NCBI RefSeq assembly: GCF_914271485.1
Contig: NZ_CAJZAG010000014.1
Location: 110,912 to 174,911, forward strand
From: Cupriavidus pampae
GTDB lineage: Bacteria > Pseudomonadota > Gammaproteobacteria > Burkholderiales > Burkholderiaceae
Direction of reading: 5' to 3'
DNA: 64,000 nucleotides
In this document: positions 41,566 through 50,524 of the stretch, piece by piece
Position numbering within the stretch: position 1 is the stretch's first letter
Layout: every line of letters begins with the position of its first letter
Program-made: the position numbers and the translations under genes
Notes under the pieces: model-generated
Databases searched by the model: none
Told to the model about the DNA's origin: nothing
Seen by the model: the letters and a program-made list of their open reading frames with translations, nothing else

Positions 41566-41614
41566 GTGGTTGATTCGCATAAACTTCTTCAACCAATGGT
41601 ATAAGCTGCTTCCC

Positions 41615-42538
41615 ATGGAAGCGCTCAATCTCCTCGAATCGTTTGTGCAGTCTGCCGACAGCGGCAGCTTTTCGGCGGCCGCGCGCCGGCTTGGGCTGAC
41701 GCCTGCGGCGGTCAGCAAGAACGTCGCGCGGCTGGAATCGCACCTCGGGCTGCGGCTGTTCCAGCGCAGCACGCGCCGGCTGACGCTCACGCAGGGCGGA
41801 GAACGGTTCTTCCGGCAGGTATCCGACCCTTACGCCACGCTGCGCGATGCGTTCGCCGGGGCGGCGCAGGATGCCGGTAGCCCGACCGGCGTGCTCAAGG
41901 TCAGCATGGGCCTCGCGTTCGGACGCGAATACCTGGTGCCGCTGCTCGACGACTTCCTGACGCAGTACCCCGCGATCGTGCCGGACTGGCACTTCGATAA
42001 CCGCGCGGTGGACCTGATTCGCGACGGCTTTGACGCGGCCATTGGCGGTGGCATCGAGCTGACCGAAGGCGTGGTGGCACGCGAGCTCGCGCGCACGCAT
42101 GTGGTGGTGACCGCCTCGCCGGCCTACATGAAAGACCGGCCTCTGCCGCGTCACCCCGACGACCTCGCGGAGATGGATGGCATTGCGCGCCGCAACGCTT
42201 CCACCGGCCGCGTGCGCGCATGGACGTTGCGCAGTGCGCTGGGCGAGGAAGCGGCGGTGGTCCACCGCACGCGCGCCATTTTCGACGATCCCGAGGCGAT
42301 GGCGCATGCCGCCATGCGCGGGCTGGGCATTGCGTTATTGCCGATGCCGCATGCCGCGCCGTGGCTCGAATCCGGCGCGTTGCAGCGATTATTGCCGGGG
42401 TGGTGCGCCGACAACGGACCGATTGCGCTCTATTACCCCAACAAGACACTGCTGCCGGCCCGAACGCGCGTGTTCATCGACTTTGTGACCGACGCCTTCC
42501 GCACGCGCGGCATCGCGCGGCGCTTCGACGGGCGTTGA
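41615..42538 (+). CDS. LysR family transcriptional regulator
   Basis: 307 residues. The N-terminal winged HTH reads MEALNLLESFVQSADSGSFSAAARRLGLTPAAVSKNVARLESHLGLRLFQRSTRRLTLTQGGERFF. The C-terminal LysR substrate domain includes GVLKVSMGLAFGREYLVPLL, FDAAIGGG and the C-terminal IDFVTDAFR. It is of the CrgA/DmlR-like branch. The ATG at 41615 fits the family; the frame begins earlier at 41570. It is divergent from the SDR gene, its likely target. Confidence 0.92.
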   Translation: MEALNLLESFVQSADSGSFSAAARRLGLTPAAVSKNVARLESHLGLRLFQRSTRRLTLTQGGERFFRQVSDPYATLRDAFAGAAQDAGSPTGVLKVSMGLAFGREYLVPLLDDFLTQYPAIVPDWHFDNRAVDLIRDGFDAAIGGGIELTEGVVARELARTHVVVTASPAYMKDRPLPRHPDDLAEMDGIARRNASTGRVRAWTLRSALGEEAAVVHRTRAIFDDPEAMAHAAMRGLGIALLPMPHAAPWLESGALQRLLPGWCADNGPIALYYPNKTLLPARTRVFIDFVTDAFRTRGIARRFDGR

Positions 42539-42616
42539 CGATGTGTGTTGAAGCGACAAGTTGAAGTGGTGGGTGCGGCTTCTATACTCGACCCATCCCA
42601 TCCTGCGGCATGTCCC

Positions 42617-42991
42617 ATGAGCGAACCCGCCGACGTGCGTCCCGTGTCTCCACCGCCCCCGGCCCCCGCATGTCCGCCGCCCGCGTGCGTGCCGTCCGGC
42701 TTCCGCCAGGGCATCATCACCGCCATCACCGTACTGCTGGGCTTCTCGCTCGCGTTCTGGCGCTTCTGGGGCTTCGAAAGCTCGGGCCGCTGGAGCCCGA
42801 TATCGGTGTTCGCCGCCGCCTGCCTGCTGGTGGCCGTGGCGCTCCAGATCGTTTCGCTATTTCGCGCGTTGCGGATCGAAGACGATGAAGTGCCCGAGTA
42901 TCGCCGCACCGTGCGCTGGTTCATCGCCTCCGCCGTGGCACTGCTGATCGGTCTCGCCGGCGCGATGATTGACGCCGCGCTCGGCGAGTGA
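42617..42991 (+). CDS. small membrane protein of unknown function
   Basis: 124 residues. A Pro/Cys-rich N-terminus (PPPPAPACPPPACVPSG) is followed by three hydrophobic helices at about 30-50, 60-80 and 98-118, with a charged loop RIEDDEVPEYRRTVR between the last two. No named family was recognised. The ATG at 42617 was chosen over an upstream frame start because the preceding bases are not coding-like. It lies between the LysR gene and the convergent anti-sigma gene. Confidence 0.6.
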   Translation: MSEPADVRPVSPPPPAPACPPPACVPSGFRQGIITAITVLLGFSLAFWRFWGFESSGRWSPISVFAAACLLVAVALQIVSLFRALRIEDDEVPEYRRTVRWFIASAVALLIGLAGAMIDAALGE

Positions 42992-43011
42992 CATGCGTGT
43001 GACCGACGTTG

Positions 43012-43854
43012 TTAGCTGCGCGTCGGCTCCACGGCCTGTTGCACGGGCCGCGTGGCCGGCGTGTCGGTGGGACTGACCACCGCGTAGAAGTAGCGACCCT
43101 GACGCCAGTACTGCGCGAGCAGGTTGCCGTCCTTGCGATTGCCATTGTCGAAGTGCAGCACGTCGCCGGGCGGGCGGACGTAGAACACGATCGACTGTCC
43201 CTGCTCGTTGCGATACAGCACCATCGCCGCGGTGCCCTGCTGCGCGGACATCAGTCGGCCGCTCACGGGTTTGAAGCCATAGGCGCTGAAGTCCGGCAGC
43301 GTTTCGGGCTGCACGAAATGATGGTTGAGCCAGGCCTGCAATTCGCGCGGATCATTGGTCTTGATATCGACCATCGGATCGTTATTCGCCATACGATCGT
43401 CCGCGACATCGGCTGACGTGTTGCTGACTACCGGCTGCGCATCGCGGTTGCCGGGCGAATAGCTGGCATTGCTGACCGCGAACATGCGATAGGCCTGCAC
43501 CGCATCGGCCATCGGCAGATAGTTCTGGCGCATGGAGTACTCGCGCGACTGCCAGCCGCCGAAGCCGCCGACCACCAGCGCCATCATCACGGACGCGGCA
43601 ATCGACATGCGCTGGCGCGTGCGATCGCGCAGCGTGCGGCGAATGCGGAACGGGTCGAGCCGCGCCGGTGTGTCGGCGGGCGGCGGCTCCAGGCTTGCGC
43701 GCAAATGCTGCGAGGCCAGGCGGATCTGCTCGATCTCGCTGGCGATTTCAGGATGACTCGGGAGCAGGGCGTCGATCTGGCTGCGCCGCGTCTCGTCGAG
43801 CTCGCCATCCACATAGGCGTGGAGTTCGGGTTCGGTGGGGATCAGGGCATTCAT
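43012..43854 (-). CDS. anti-sigma factor (membrane-bound)
   Basis: 280 residues. The N-terminal ~55 residues (PTEPELHAYVDGELDETRRSQIDALLPSHPEIASEI) match the anti-sigma zinc-finger-like region, though the zinc-binding HxxxCxxC motif is absent. One transmembrane helix lies at about 82-101 (MSIAASVMMALVVGGFGGW). The periplasmic part carries FSAYGFKPVSGRLMSAQQGTAAMVLYRNEQGQSIVFYVRP, typical of the family. Its ATG overlaps the sigma-factor stop (ATGA), confirming the pair. Confidence 0.88.
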   Translation of the reverse strand: MNALIPTEPELHAYVDGELDETRRSQIDALLPSHPEIASEIEQIRLASQHLRASLEPPPADTPARLDPFRIRRTLRDRTRQRMSIAASVMMALVVGGFGGWQSREYSMRQNYLPMADAVQAYRMFAVSNASYSPGNRDAQPVVSNTSADVADDRMANNDPMVDIKTNDPRELQAWLNHHFVQPETLPDFSAYGFKPVSGRLMSAQQGTAAMVLYRNEQGQSIVFYVRPPGDVLHFDNGNRKDGNLLAQYWRQGRYFYAVVSPTDTPATRPVQQAVEPTRS

Positions 43855-44372
43855 TTCATCACCTGCAGGGACGGTTGAGAGACGACCTTTCCTTCGGTCA
43901 GGTCGCGAAGCGCTTTGCGGGCGCGCGAGATGCGCGACATTACGGTGCCGATGGGCACGCCGAGCGTGTCCGCGGCTTCCTGATAACTCAGGCCTTCGAC
44001 GGACACGAGCAGCAGCAGCGCACGCGCATCGACGGGCAGCCGATGAAAGCCATCGAGCGCCGAGCGCGCCAGCACCACGTCTTCGGTGGAGGGCGCCATG
44101 TCCTCGTCCTGGCCCACGCCGAAAAGCGAGAGCAGGCCCGTATATCGCTTATTGCGCCGCTGGCCATCGAGAAACACGCGGTAGAGGATCGAGAACAGCC
44201 ACGCGCGCAGATCGCCTTCGTCGCGGCGCGTCTCGCGACGCGTCAGCGCGCGCTCGAGGCAGCTCTGGACGAGGTCGTCGGCACTGGACTCCTGGCGGGT
44301 GAGCGACAGCGCGAAACGGCGCAGTCGCGGGATCACCTCGCGCAGTTCATCATCGGTAAAGTCCTTGCTCAT
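43851..44372 (-). CDS. ECF-type RNA polymerase sigma factor
   Basis: 173 residues. Region 2: LRRFALSLTRQESSADDLVQSCLERALTR...RAWLFSILYRVFLDGQRR. Region 4: FHRLPVDARALLLLVSVEGLSYQEAADTLGVPIGTVMSRISRARKALRDL. No other domains. The ATG at 44372 is the only reasonable start; a longer frame upstream is non-homologous. It overlaps the anti-sigma gene by four bases. A GGAAT-N16-CGTC element at 44412-44438 is a plausible autoregulated promoter. The regulon is unknown. Confidence 0.93.
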   Translation of the reverse strand: MSKDFTDDELREVIPRLRRFALSLTRQESSADDLVQSCLERALTRRETRRDEGDLRAWLFSILYRVFLDGQRRNKRYTGLLSLFGVGQDEDMAPSTEDVVLARSALDGFHRLPVDARALLLLVSVEGLSYQEAADTLGVPIGTVMSRISRARKALRDLTEGKVVSQPSLQVMK

Positions 44373-44411
44373 GTCGGTCAGCCGGTAAGGCTTTCGGGTT
44401 CCACTGCACGG

Positions 44412-44438
44412 TAGACGAGCGGCTTCGGAGATTATTCC
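44412..44438 (-). promoter_or_regulatory. putative ECF sigma-dependent promoter
   Basis: On the minus strand GGAAT and CGTCTA are 16 bases apart, about 40 bases upstream of the sigma-factor start, resembling the GGAAC...CGTC pattern of ECF promoters. Confidence 0.45.
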
Positions 44439-44564
44439 ACGCGTGCGCAAAAAATATGGACGCGAGTGCGGCACGAGGCTTACAGTGCCTTGCCCCATGT
44501 GGCATTCCACTGGGCATCCCGATACGAATTCCCATACAAGAAGCCCGCACAAGAAGGAGACATT

Positions 44565-45350
44565 ATGTACAAGTTCCGTGCCGCTGCATGGCTGCTCGCC
44601 GCTACCTTCGTGCCGGCCTTCCTGCCCGATGCGGCCGTCGATGCCGCCACGCTGCGCGTGATGAGCTCGGGCGGATTCACTGCGGCCTACAAGATCCTGG
44701 GTCCGCAGTTCAGCGCGCAGACCGGCAATACGCTCGAGACCGAACTCGGGCCGTCGATGGGCCAGTCGTACGAGGCGATTCCCAACCGGCTGGCGCGCGG
44801 CGAGAGTGCCGATGTGGTGATCATGGTGGGCTACGCGCTCGACGAGCTGATTCGCCAGGGCGTGGTCGATCCGCAATCGCGCGTGGAACTGGCCGACTCG
44901 CGCATTGGCATGGTGGTGCGCCAGGGACAGACCGTGCCGGATATTCGCACCGAACGCGCGTTGCGCGAGACGCTGCTGCAGGCCAAGTCGGTGGCCTACT
45001 CCGATAGCGCGAGCGGCGTGTACATCGAGAAGGAATTGTTCACGCGCCTCGGTATCTCCGCGCAGATGCAGGGCAAGGCCAGCAAGATTCCGAAGATTCC
45101 AGTGGCAACGGTGGTCGCGGATGGGCAATACGAAATCGGCTTCCAGCAGGTAAGCGAACTACTGCCTGTGTCGGGCGTGTCGTTCGCGGGACGCATTCCG
45201 GAGTCGGTGCAATCGGTGACGCGCTTCGCGGCGGGCATTCCGGTCAATGCGCCGCATCCCGCCGAAGCACGCGCGTTGCTCGAGTACCTGGCCGCGCCCG
45301 GCGTGCAGTCGATCGTCAAGGACACGGGACTCGATAGCGTCGAAAAGTAA
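44565..45350 (+). CDS. extracellular solute-binding protein, ModA-like
   Basis: 261 residues. Signal peptide MYKFRAAAWLLAATFVPAFLPDAAVDAATLRV, then a type-2 periplasmic-binding fold with LRVMSSGGFTAAYKILGPQFSAQTG, ESADVVIMVGYALDELIRQG, VAYSDSASGVYIEKEL and the C-terminal LLEYLAAPGVQSIVKDTGLD, as in molybdate-binding-like proteins. No permease or ATPase gene is adjacent, so it may not serve molybdate uptake. The ATG at 44565 has AAGGAGA seven bases upstream. It is divergent from the ECF sigma gene. Confidence 0.87.
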   Translation: MYKFRAAAWLLAATFVPAFLPDAAVDAATLRVMSSGGFTAAYKILGPQFSAQTGNTLETELGPSMGQSYEAIPNRLARGESADVVIMVGYALDELIRQGVVDPQSRVELADSRIGMVVRQGQTVPDIRTERALRETLLQAKSVAYSDSASGVYIEKELFTRLGISAQMQGKASKIPKIPVATVVADGQYEIGFQQVSELLPVSGVSFAGRIPESVQSVTRFAAGIPVNAPHPAEARALLEYLAAPGVQSIVKDTGLDSVEK

Positions 45351-45499
45351 AAAAGTAAGTGTGGGAATTGTCTTACGTACATTTCGGAAGGGGGCCGCTG
45401 CTTCATCTCGGTGCGAAAACATAACCTTCAACTACGGTGTGGCCACGACGCAAAGACGTGTGGCCCGGATAAAAAATCCACTTAGAGAAGGAGCACGAC

Positions 45500-46072
45500 A
45501 TGACGATGAAGAAATTGCTCTGCGCGGCAGCAGTGTGTTCGATGATGGTGGCCGCTCCGGCCGCATTTGCGCAGGCCGGCTCGAAAGCCGACTACGACGC
45601 CGCCGTGAAGACGGCCGACGCCAACTACAAGGCGGCGAACACCAAGTGCGACGGCCTGAAGGACAACGCCAAGGACGTCTGCAAGGCGGAAGCCAAGCGC
45701 GACCGTGACGTGGCCAAGGCCAACGCCGAAGCCAGCCGCGACGGCACCGACAAGGCGCACGCCAAAGCTATGAAGACCAAGGCCGATCGCGACTATGACG
45801 TGTCGAAGGAAATGTGCGACGACAAGTCGGGTAATGCCAAGGACGTGTGCGTGAAGGAAGCCAAGGCTGCTCACGAACAGGCCCTCGGCTCGGCGAAGGT
45901 GTCCAAGGCTGCCGCCACCGGCACCAGCACCGACGTAGCCGAAGCGCGCGCCGATGCCCGCAAGGACACCGCCGACGCCGCCTACAAGGCTGACAAGGAA
46001 AAGTGCGACGCCATGAGCGGCGATGCCAAGGACAAGTGCCAAGCCAACGTCAAGGCCAAGTATGCACGCTAA
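45500..46072 (+). CDS. periplasmic protein with three C-X10-C repeats
   Basis: 190 residues. A signal peptide (MKKLLCAAAVCSMMVAAPAAFAQ) is followed by a Lys/Ala/Asp-rich helical protein containing three copies of a module with cysteines ten residues apart: CDGLKDNAKDVC, CDDKSGNAKDVC and CDAMSGDAKDKC. Each is preceded by Y-x-A/D-x-K and followed by a KxEA-type helix. The cysteines could form disulphide-linked helical hairpins. Related Ala/Lys-rich exported proteins occur in Burkholderiales, but I know of no function. GAAGGAG precedes the ATG. It is followed 60 bases later by a CsbD-family gene, suggesting a stress setting. Confidence 0.75.
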   Translation: MTMKKLLCAAAVCSMMVAAPAAFAQAGSKADYDAAVKTADANYKAANTKCDGLKDNAKDVCKAEAKRDRDVAKANAEASRDGTDKAHAKAMKTKADRDYDVSKEMCDDKSGNAKDVCVKEAKAAHEQALGSAKVSKAAATGTSTDVAEARADARKDTADAAYKADKEKCDAMSGDAKDKCQANVKAKYAR

Positions 46073-46132
46073 TCCGCGCTAATCCGCGACACCTCCGACA
46101 CACCCTACACATACACACGCAAGGAGTCCGAT

Positions 46133-46336
46133 ATGAATTGGGACCAGATGGAAGGCAAGTGGGATCAGGCCAAGGGCAAGATCAAGGAAAAGTGGGGCAA
46201 GCTGACCGACGACGATATGACGGTCATCAACGGCAAGCGTGACCAGCTGGCCGGCCGCATCCAGGAGCGCTACGGCTACACCAAGGAAAAGGTCGAAGAC
46301 GAGATGAAGGAATGGGAACGCGATACGCGCTGGTAA
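46133..46336 (+). CDS. CsbD family stress protein
   Basis: 67 residues: MNWDQMEGKWDQAKGKIKEKWGKLTDDDMTVINGKRDQLAGRIQERYGYTKEKVEDEMKEWE, the complete CsbD-like domain. These small hydrophilic proteins are induced under general stress; the molecular role is unknown. A clear AAGGAG precedes the ATG and a hairpin terminator with a UUCG loop follows. Confidence 0.93.
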   Translation: MNWDQMEGKWDQAKGKIKEKWGKLTDDDMTVINGKRDQLAGRIQERYGYTKEKVEDEMKEWERDTRW

Positions 46337-46383
46337 TCCACAGCGTTGTTCGCCAAAGTCGATGCGCGGACGGTGCATCGCAG

Positions 46384-46412
46384 ACAACGGGGCTTCGGCC
46401 CCGTTGTTGTTT
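46384..46412 (+). terminator. rho-independent terminator after the CsbD gene
   Basis: A 10-bp stem (ACAACGGGGC / GCCCCGTTGT) capped by a TTCG tetraloop is followed by a T-rich tail. Confidence 0.85.
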
Positions 46413-46636
46413 TCCGGACCCGACTCAAGTGGGGACGCACGGACCGCGCGTCTGTGCACGCACCGGAATAGTGATCGGAATAGTGCCGTAAGCGACGCTC
46501 ATCAGGCACAATGCGTGACGAATTAAGCATTAATTACGACTGAATATCGCCGAATTTAGTACGGGCGATATCGATCGCACCGTAACATTGCGGCTCACCT
46601 CATTCGGCGTCGCGCTTGTTGGGTGCGCGGCCATGC

Positions 46637-48064
46637 ATGTACGCGATCCTGCCCGCCTTCGTTTCGTCGATCTTCCTTGGTTACGGCCTGTATGTGCTGG
46701 TGACCCAGGGCGTCACGCGCGTATCGACTTCGTTCTTCCTGCTGTGCGCCACTACGTTCGCCTGGCAGGGCACGTGGGCATTCCTGTTCCAGTCCGAGCA
46801 TCCCGACGTCGCAATGCTGCTCGCGCGCGTGGGCTATCTGTTTATCCTGTTCCTGCCCACTACGTTCTATCACTTTATCTGCGAAGCGACCGAGTGCCGC
46901 AGTGAACGGCCGGCGCTGCTGGCGTCGTACGGCGTGAGCCTGATCCTGTCGGTGCTGCTGCTGACCACGCATCAGATCGTATCGGGCTACTACACGCTGT
47001 TCTTTGGCGAGTATCCGAAAGCGGGCCCATTGCATCCGCTGCACGTGCTGCAGACCATGTTGCTGGCCGCGCGCTGTGCATGGCTGCTGATCAAGGCGCG
47101 CACCAACGCCACGGCCGAGCGCCGGCGTCGCTTCAATCTGTGCCTGCTCGCGCTCGCGCTTTATTCGGTGGCCGCGGTCGACTATGGCGTGAACTACGGC
47201 CTCGCGTTCTATCCGCCGGGCGCTATCTTTATCGCGATGAGTCTCGGCATTCTCGCGCTGAGCGTGGTGCGCTACGACCTCATGCATCCCTACTCGCTGG
47301 CGGCGACGGTCGCGCATGAAGTGCGCACGCCGCTGGCAACCATCCGCATGCAGGTGCAGGAGATCGCGCTGGCGTGGCCCCGCTTGCTGCAGGGCTACCG
47401 GCTCGCGGTCGAGCATGGCCTGATGGAAGACCGCATGCGTCCCGGACAGATCGAACGCATGAGCCAGCTGATCGGTGGCATTACGCGCGAAGTCGATGGC
47501 ACCAGCACCGTGATCGACATGGCACTGGCTTCCGTGACGCTCGAGCGGCTCGATCGCAGCACGTTCGCGCCGCATGGCGTGGCCGCATGCGTGGAGTCGG
47601 CGATCGAGCGTTATCCGTTCCAGCCCGAAGAGCGCGACCGCGTGCGCGTGCATGGTTTCGATCCTGACTGGCGCTTCGTGGGATCGGATACGCTGCTGGT
47701 CTACGTACTGTTCAACCTGCTCAAGAACGGGTTGTATGCGATACGTACGCATGGCAGCGGCGAGATCGAGATCGCGGGTGGCATAGAGGGTAATTACTAC
47801 CTGCTACGCTTCAGCGATTCGGGGCCTGGCATCCCCTCCGATGTGCTGCCGCGCATTTTCGAGCCGTTCTTCTCCACCAAGGCGCATGGCCGCGGCAACG
47901 GGCTCGGCCTGGCGTTCTGCCGCCGCGTGATGGAGGCCTTTGGCGGCCGCATCGAATGCGCGTCGCGCCCCGGTGTGCAGACCACCTTCACGCTGCGCCT
48001 GCCGCGCTTCCATCCGCTCGGGGATCGTCCCGACGAACGTCTGCGCACACGCACCGCCGGCTGA
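46637..48064 (+). CDS. sensor histidine kinase with seven-helix N-terminal membrane domain
   Basis: About 475 residues. Seven N-terminal hydrophobic helices (to about residue 215) resemble the 7TM sensing module of the HisKA_7TM type. HisKA follows with TVAHEVRTPLATIRMQ, then a HATPase with LLVYVLFNLLKNGLYAI (N box), FSDSGPGIP, FFSTKAHGRGNGLGLAFCRRVMEAFGG (F and G2 boxes). No receiver domain is present. An alternative TTG start lies at 46616. No response-regulator gene is adjacent, so the partner is elsewhere. The signal is unknown; related 7TM kinases include quorum-sensing receptors, but that is only an analogy. Confidence 0.9.
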   Translation: MYAILPAFVSSIFLGYGLYVLVTQGVTRVSTSFFLLCATTFAWQGTWAFLFQSEHPDVAMLLARVGYLFILFLPTTFYHFICEATECRSERPALLASYGVSLILSVLLLTTHQIVSGYYTLFFGEYPKAGPLHPLHVLQTMLLAARCAWLLIKARTNATAERRRRFNLCLLALALYSVAAVDYGVNYGLAFYPPGAIFIAMSLGILALSVVRYDLMHPYSLAATVAHEVRTPLATIRMQVQEIALAWPRLLQGYRLAVEHGLMEDRMRPGQIERMSQLIGGITREVDGTSTVIDMALASVTLERLDRSTFAPHGVAACVESAIERYPFQPEERDRVRVHGFDPDWRFVGSDTLLVYVLFNLLKNGLYAIRTHGSGEIEIAGGIEGNYYLLRFSDSGPGIPSDVLPRIFEPFFSTKAHGRGNGLGLAFCRRVMEAFGGRIECASRPGVQTTFTLRLPRFHPLGDRPDERLRTRTAG

Positions 48065-48137
48065 CGGCTCCGGCGGCACGCGCTTTCAGCTTACTGCTGC
48101 CACTTCAATTCCCTGGATACCTCGATATCAGATCGTT

Positions 48138-48635
48138 TCAGTTCGCAAACGGCGGCAGGACCAGTTCGTACTCCTTGACGCGCTCGATGATCTCGCGCGG
48201 AAAGCGCGAGATGCGCTTCTCCCGATCCGCGAACACGATCTGCTGGTAGCCCAGTGACACCGGCCGACCCTCGACGCTGAAGCGGAACAGCAAATACGCG
48301 GAGCACTGGCGCACCTGGAACGTGTTGAGGTAGCAATCCACGCGTTGGAACGGGAAGGTTTCCTCGACGTACTCCTGGTGCGCGCGCTTGGTCACGAACA
48401 CGCCACCGGCGGCCAGCAGGTTGCCGTGGATGCATTCATGGAACCAGCGCTCGCGGCAGATGCCCTGCCACTCGAAGTACCGTGCGAAGTAGGTGTTCAT
48501 GAAGGCATTGGAGTCCTTGAGGTAGATGTCGATGGAATGGTGAAAGGTTTTCTGCGAGGTGGTTTCCAGCGCGTCCTGATCAAGCAGGGCGGTACTGCGG
48601 TTGAGCACTTGGGGAATCACGTCACGCATCAACAT
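48138..48635 (-). CDS. thioesterase-like (hot-dog fold) protein
   Basis: 165 residues. The segment TFHHSIDIYLKDSNAFMNTYFARYFEWQGICRERWFHECI has the 4HBT-type pattern (Asp/Asn-rich loop, then the long hot-dog helix with FARYFEWQGICRE). It is followed by beta strands including RVDCYLNTFQVRQCSAYLLFRFSVEGRPVSLGYQQIVFAD. It probably acts on acyl-CoA or acyl-ACP. The ATG at 48635 has AGGAG seven bases upstream. It is convergent with the 7TM kinase; a functional link is speculative. Confidence 0.72.
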   Translation of the reverse strand: MLMRDVIPQVLNRSTALLDQDALETTSQKTFHHSIDIYLKDSNAFMNTYFARYFEWQGICRERWFHECIHGNLLAAGGVFVTKRAHQEYVEETFPFQRVDCYLNTFQVRQCSAYLLFRFSVEGRPVSLGYQQIVFADREKRISRFPREIIERVKEYELVLPPFAN

Positions 48636-48775
48636 GGAAAAGCTCCTGAATGGGTCTGACTGCAGTGCGGCAGCCGGCGCGTGCCCCCGGGGTGAGGTGC
48701 GGGGCATGACGCATTCTGGCTTGACGGGAGAAACGGCGGGGACGCGCTGTAGGGGGGAGCGTTAGCGCGGCGGTC

Positions 48776-49102
48776 TTACTTTTGTGCCGGCGTGGCCGGC
48801 AACTCCCGCATTGGCACCTCGGTCACCTTCAACGTCTTGTCGAAGTTGCATTGAAACGCGTAGCGCTTGTCACCGTCTGTGATCTCTCCGATCACGGCCA
48901 TGCTGGTGCGGCCTTCCATCGCGTTGATGGTCTCGAATCTCGCGTTTTCGTGACCCTGCTTCTGGACTGCCTTGCGGCATTCCGCGGTGGCGCGTGTGCG
49001 CGCATCGGCAAATGCTGGGGTGGCGAGCGTCAGCAGGCAGCACCCCGCGGTCAGCCATGCGGCGCATCGCCATGTTCTCCATTCTGTCTGAGAGGACTGC
49101 AT
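48776..49102 (-). CDS. small exported protein of unknown function
   Basis: 108 residues. Signal peptide CAAWLTAGCCLLTLATPAFA, mature part DARTRATAECRKAVQKQGHENARFETINAMEGRTSMAVIGEITDGDKRYAFQCNFDKTLKVTEV with two cysteines that could pair. The pattern (short periplasmic domain ending in a YAFxCxFD strand) recurs in many Proteobacteria as a hypothetical secreted domain. The ATG at 49102 has AGGAG six bases upstream. No partner is evident. Confidence 0.72.
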   Translation of the reverse strand: MQSSQTEWRTWRCAAWLTAGCCLLTLATPAFADARTRATAECRKAVQKQGHENARFETINAMEGRTSMAVIGEITDGDKRYAFQCNFDKTLKVTEVPMRELPATPAQK

Positions 49103-49336
49103 TGTCGGCTCCTGCCATGGATCAGACACCCTTGCAGCTTATCAGCCGCCTGCGTCCCCAGCAGTTACAAGCTGTTTCGTCATGTGGGCTGACGCATATT
49201 TCCCTTACGTCATAAAGTGAAGTAAAAGGCATAAAAATTTGCCTTCAAGCTGTCAACGCATGAATCTTTCAATCCGTTACGGATCATTACAAGCCAGGCG
49301 GTGACAAGGCTGGACAGCACAGGGGAGCAGTCAGTC

Positions 49337-50308
49337 GTGCAGGATTTCGTTCCGATGTTGTACCAAGGGCTCTCGGGAGCCCGCGGGGGCGCGTTCAGTG
49401 CCGGCCCGCTGCGCTATCTCAAATTTCTCGGCGCCATGATGACGCTGTCGGCTGCCTGCTATCCGGCGGGCACCCGCCGGTGCTGGACGCGCCGCGCGCG
49501 CATGGTGGCGATGTCCGCGCTGCGCGAAGGCGCGGTGCGGCCCTGGTTGCGTGCCGCCGGGTCGTGCGCGCTACTGCAACGCGTGATCGCGCTGCGGCCC
49601 GGCATACTCGAGCGTCCGTATCGCCCGCTCGGCGAGTTCGGCATGACCTTCCATGAGCGCGCGAGCCTCGTGGTCGATCACTATGGCGTGATGCATGCCA
49701 CCTTGCCGCTGGCCGTGTGCGAGCGTGTCTACCTCGGCGGCGGTCTGGCATGGTCGTTTGGCGAGGGCCGCTACACGCTGCGCCTGGGCGACTCCGGTCC
49801 GAACCCGAAGGAAGGCGAACTCGCGTTCTACTGGCACGATACCGCCACTAATACCTGCCTGGCGCAGTTGAGCTTCTACCTGACGCACGGCTACGACGGC
49901 CCGGCGGTGTTTATCGGCGGGCTGCAGGGCCCGAAGGGCGAGGCCAGCCGCGAGTACATCCGCATGTCGACCAAGGCGTGCGAAGGCGTGCGCCCGAAGG
50001 ATGCGGTGATGGAAGCGCTGCTCGCGCTGGCCGGCCATATCGGCGCGCGTCGCATCGTCGCGGTCTCGCGCGCGAATCACGTGGGTCGCCAGCGCAATAC
50101 GCCGCGCGAGATCCAGGCCGACTACGAAACCTTCTGGCGCGAGTCGCACGCGGTGGATCTGCCCGACGGCAACATGGCCATTCCGGTGATGCAGCCCGTG
50201 CGGGACATTGCGGACATTCCGTCGAAGAAGCGTTCTGCCTGGCGGCGCAAGCAGGCCGTGGCCGAAGAGATTCGTGCGCAGGTCTGCGCGGAGCTGCGTT
50301 CCGCCTGA
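49337..50308 (+). CDS. VirK/YbjX family protein (DUF535)
   Basis: About 323 residues. Family markers: RPLGEFGMTFHERASLVVDHYGVM, YTLRLGDSGPNPKEGELAFYWHDTATNTCLAQLSFYL, PAVFIGGLQGPKG and RRIVAVSRANHV...YETFWRE. VirK/YbjX proteins are linked to membrane stress and virulence in enteric bacteria, but the activity is unknown. Possible starts are GTG at 49301, GTG at 49337 (GGAG nine bases upstream, chosen) or ATG at 49355. It is a single-gene unit. Confidence 0.85.
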   Translation: MQDFVPMLYQGLSGARGGAFSAGPLRYLKFLGAMMTLSAACYPAGTRRCWTRRARMVAMSALREGAVRPWLRAAGSCALLQRVIALRPGILERPYRPLGEFGMTFHERASLVVDHYGVMHATLPLAVCERVYLGGGLAWSFGEGRYTLRLGDSGPNPKEGELAFYWHDTATNTCLAQLSFYLTHGYDGPAVFIGGLQGPKGEASREYIRMSTKACEGVRPKDAVMEALLALAGHIGARRIVAVSRANHVGRQRNTPREIQADYETFWRESHAVDLPDGNMAIPVMQPVRDIADIPSKKRSAWRRKQAVAEEIRAQVCAELRSA

Positions 50309-50524
50309 GTTCGACCTCGGTTCGATCTCAGTTCGACCACAGTCCGACTATCGCACGCAAGCCGGCGCCTTCGCGCCGGCGCTCGCTGTCATCTGTCCCC
50401 GCCGCTCGACGATGCCGCTACACTGAGTGTCTCCCCCAGACAGAAACGGACCACCGTAATGGAGACAAAGGCAGTGGAGCCAAAGACCGTGAGTGCGCAT
50501 CGTGACCCTGAACAACGCGAGTCG

